The notes under the pieces: generated by a model
The model's input: only the letters and a program-made list of their open reading frames with translations
Told to the model about the DNA's origin: nothing
Databases searched by the model: none
Assembly (NCBI GenBank): GCA_023427355.1
Contig: JAEZBK010000016.1
Coordinates: 1-7,493 of the forward strand
Direction: 5' to 3'
DNA: 7,493 nt
Source: Pseudomonadota bacterium
GTDB taxonomy: Bacteria; Pseudomonadota; Alphaproteobacteria; Micropepsales; Micropepsaceae
Translations under genes and position numbers: made by a program
Shown here: one piece after another, positions 5,987 to 7,493 of the stretch
Position numbering within the stretch: position 1 is the first letter of the stretch
How the letters are laid out: every line of letters begins with the position of its first letter

Positions 5987-7470
5987 CCATCATCCCGCAC
6001 ATCATCGCCGGCAAGCCGGTCACAGGCAACGGCGGCTCGCCCGTCTTCAATCCCGCCACGGGCGAGCAGATCGCCAGCGTGCCTTCGGGCGGCGTGGCCG
6101 ACGTGGACGCCGCCGTCGCCGCCGCAACCGCCGCCTTTCCCGGCTGGGCCGCGACCACGCCGGCGCGCCGCGCCAAGGTGATGTTCGAGGCGCGCCGCAT
6201 CCTCGACGCGCGCAAGGACGAACTGGCGCACGTCATCAGCGCCGAACATGGCAAGACCCACCCCGACGCGCTGGGCGAAATCGCGCGCGGGATGGAAGTG
6301 ATCGAGTTTGCCTGCGGCATTCCCCACCTGCTCAAGGGCAGTTTCAGCCCGATGGTCGCCACCGGCATGGATGTGCATGACATGCGCCAGCCTCTGGGCG
6401 TGACGGCGGGCATCACGCCCTTCAATTTTCCCGTCATGGTGCCCTTGTGGATGATCCCGATGGCGCTGGCCTGCGGCAACAGCTTTATCCTGAAGCCGTC
6501 GGAGCGCGATCCCTCCGCGTCCAACCTGCTGCATGAGGTCTTCACCGAGGCGGGCCTGCCGCCGGGCGTGCTCAATATCGTGCATGGCGGCAAGGCGGCG
6601 GTGGATGCGATTCTGGATCATCCGGGGATCGCGGCCGTGAGCTTTGTCGGCTCCACGCCCATCGCCGAATATGTCTATGCCCGCGGCTGCGCGGCCGCCA
6701 AGCGCGTGCAGGCACTGGGCGGGGCCAAGAACCACATGATCGTCCTGCCCGATGCCGACCTCGACCAGGCGGCGGACGCCCTGATGGGCGCAGGCTATGG
6801 CTCGGCGGGCGAACGCTGCATGGCGGTGTCGGTGGCCGTGCCGGTGGGCGAAAAGACCGCCGATGCGCTGGTTGCAAAGCTGAAGCCGCGCGTGGCGGCG
6901 CTGAAGATCGGTCCCGCCACCGACGCGTCTGCCGAAATGGGACCGCTGGTGACACAGGCCCATCGCGACAAGGTGGCCGCCTATATCGCCCAGGGCGAAA
7001 AGGAAGGTGCGCAGGTCGTGGTGGATGGCCGCGGCCTGACGCTGCAGGGCTATGAGAAGGGTTTCTGGCTGGGCGGCACGCTGCTGGATCGCGTCACGCC
7101 CGACATGACCGTGTATCGCGAGGAAATTTTCGGGCCGGTCCTGTCTGTGGTGCGCGCGCGCGATTACGGCGAGGCCTTGAACCTGATCAACACCCATGAA
7201 TTCGGCAATGGCGCGGCGCTGTTCACCCGCGATGGCGACGCCGCGCGCGATTTCGCCGAAAAGGTGCAGGCGGGCATGGTGGGCATCAACGTGCCCATTC
7301 CGGTGCCGGTGGGCCATCACAGCTTCGGCGGCTGGAAGCGGTCTGTCTTTGGCAGCCATGGCATCTATGGGCCGGAGGCGGTGCATTTCTACACCAGGCT
7401 CAAGACCATGACCTCGCGCTGGCCCAGCGGTATTCGCAGCGGCGCACAGCTCAACTTCCCCAGCAACTAG
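5983..7470 (+). CDS. mmsA: CoA-acylating (methyl)malonate-semialdehyde dehydrogenase MmsA
   Basis: MmsA oxidatively decarboxylates malonate semialdehyde to acetyl-CoA, or methylmalonate semialdehyde to propionyl-CoA, with NAD+ and CoA. It serves beta-alanine, beta-aminoisobutyrate, valine and inositol catabolism (family knowledge). The 495-residue ALDH-fold protein shows ITPFNFPVMVPLWM (144-157) with Asn148, LKPSERDPSA with Lys171, FVGSTPIAEYVY (221-232), QALGGAKNH (243-251) and GERCM with nucleophile Cys279. EEIFGPVLSVV follows at 380-390, then GINVPIPVPVGHHSFGGWK near the C-terminus. The usual ALDH general-base Glu is replaced in the GGAKNH segment and an Arg directly precedes the Cys; both are hallmarks of this CoA-dependent subgroup. 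The ATG overlaps the aminotransferase stop, with AGG 4 nt before it; the longer upstream frame runs inside the aminotransferase gene and is not coding. The C-terminal tail after TRLKTMTSRWP (SGIRSGAQLNFPSN) also fits the family. Confidence 0.96.
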   Translation: MTIIPHIIAGKPVTGNGGSPVFNPATGEQIASVPSGGVADVDAAVAAATAAFPGWAATTPARRAKVMFEARRILDARKDELAHVISAEHGKTHPDALGEIARGMEVIEFACGIPHLLKGSFSPMVATGMDVHDMRQPLGVTAGITPFNFPVMVPLWMIPMALACGNSFILKPSERDPSASNLLHEVFTEAGLPPGVLNIVHGGKAAVDAILDHPGIAAVSFVGSTPIAEYVYARGCAAAKRVQALGGAKNHMIVLPDADLDQAADALMGAGYGSAGERCMAVSVAVPVGEKTADALVAKLKPRVAALKIGPATDASAEMGPLVTQAHRDKVAAYIAQGEKEGAQVVVDGRGLTLQGYEKGFWLGGTLLDRVTPDMTVYREEIFGPVLSVVRARDYGEALNLINTHEFGNGAALFTRDGDAARDFAEKVQAGMVGINVPIPVPVGHHSFGGWKRSVFGSHGIYGPEAVHFYTRLKTMTSRWPSGIRSGAQLNFPSN

Positions 7471-7493
7471 GCCCGAAACAGAAAGGGCCGCCC
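7470..7493 (+). terminator. Possible terminator beginning at the window edge
   Basis: GGCCC at 7470-7474 can pair with GGGCC at 7485-7489 around a 10-nt loop. Alternatively, GAAAGGGCCGCCC at 7481-7493 may be the left arm of a larger GC hairpin continuing beyond the window. The position just after mmsA is right for the end of the operon, but no T-run is visible because the sequence stops here. Confidence 0.3.

Noticed and set aside
5671..7386. A 571-codon minus-strand open frame opposite the aminotransferase end and mmsA
   Set aside because: Its His/Arg/Ala-rich composition without motifs, fully antisense to mmsA with its intact catalytic residues, marks it as a shadow frame.

Overview
This window is high-GC DNA with dense, overlapping genes and long antisense reading frames of the kind high GC produces by chance. 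The protein types and their arrangement fit an alphaproteobacterium; that assignment is an inference, because no rRNA or other phylogenetic marker is present. No tRNA, rRNA, CRISPR array, insertion sequence or phage gene was seen, and no stretch over 300 bases lacks a gene.

Layout. (1) Positions 1-1211, plus strand: the 3' end of a urease accessory operon, ureF (5' end outside the window) overlapping ureG by ATGA. (2) Positions 1215-4561, minus strand: deoC (deoxyribose-phosphate aldolase), then 2 nt later a two-domain aldehyde dehydrogenase resembling the ALDH16 family. One in-frame TAA at 2142-2144 splits the latter into a complete catalytic ALDH (470 aa) and a non-catalytic ALDH-like half (303 aa). 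The two halves share a reading frame and are separated only by the stop and five codons. ureG and this gene converge with 3 nt between their stops. (3) Positions 4562-4669: a 108-nt divergent intergenic region with two perfect inverted repeats. (4) Positions 4670-7470, plus strand: an omega-amino acid (beta-alanine):pyruvate aminotransferase overlapping mmsA, the CoA-acylating (methyl)malonate-semialdehyde dehydrogenase, by ATGA. A GC-rich hairpin may begin just after mmsA at the window edge.

How the genes may work together. DeoC cleaves deoxyribose 5-phosphate to glyceraldehyde 3-phosphate and acetaldehyde, and the ALDH could oxidise the acetaldehyde or a related aldehyde. The aminotransferase and MmsA convert beta-alanine to acetyl-CoA via malonate semialdehyde, or beta-aminoisobutyrate to propionyl-CoA. 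Beta-alanine and beta-aminoisobutyrate are end products of reductive uracil and thymine breakdown, so the two divergent operons together could dispose of the sugar and base parts of pyrimidine deoxynucleosides. Urease is a plausible nitrogen-salvage neighbour. The pathway link is inferred from gene identity and position.

The most notable observation is the stop codon at the ALDH16 domain junction. It is either a nonsense mutation, a sequence error, or a true two-subunit split of an enzyme that is normally a single chain. The remaining genes belong to known families, and no wholly new system was recognised.
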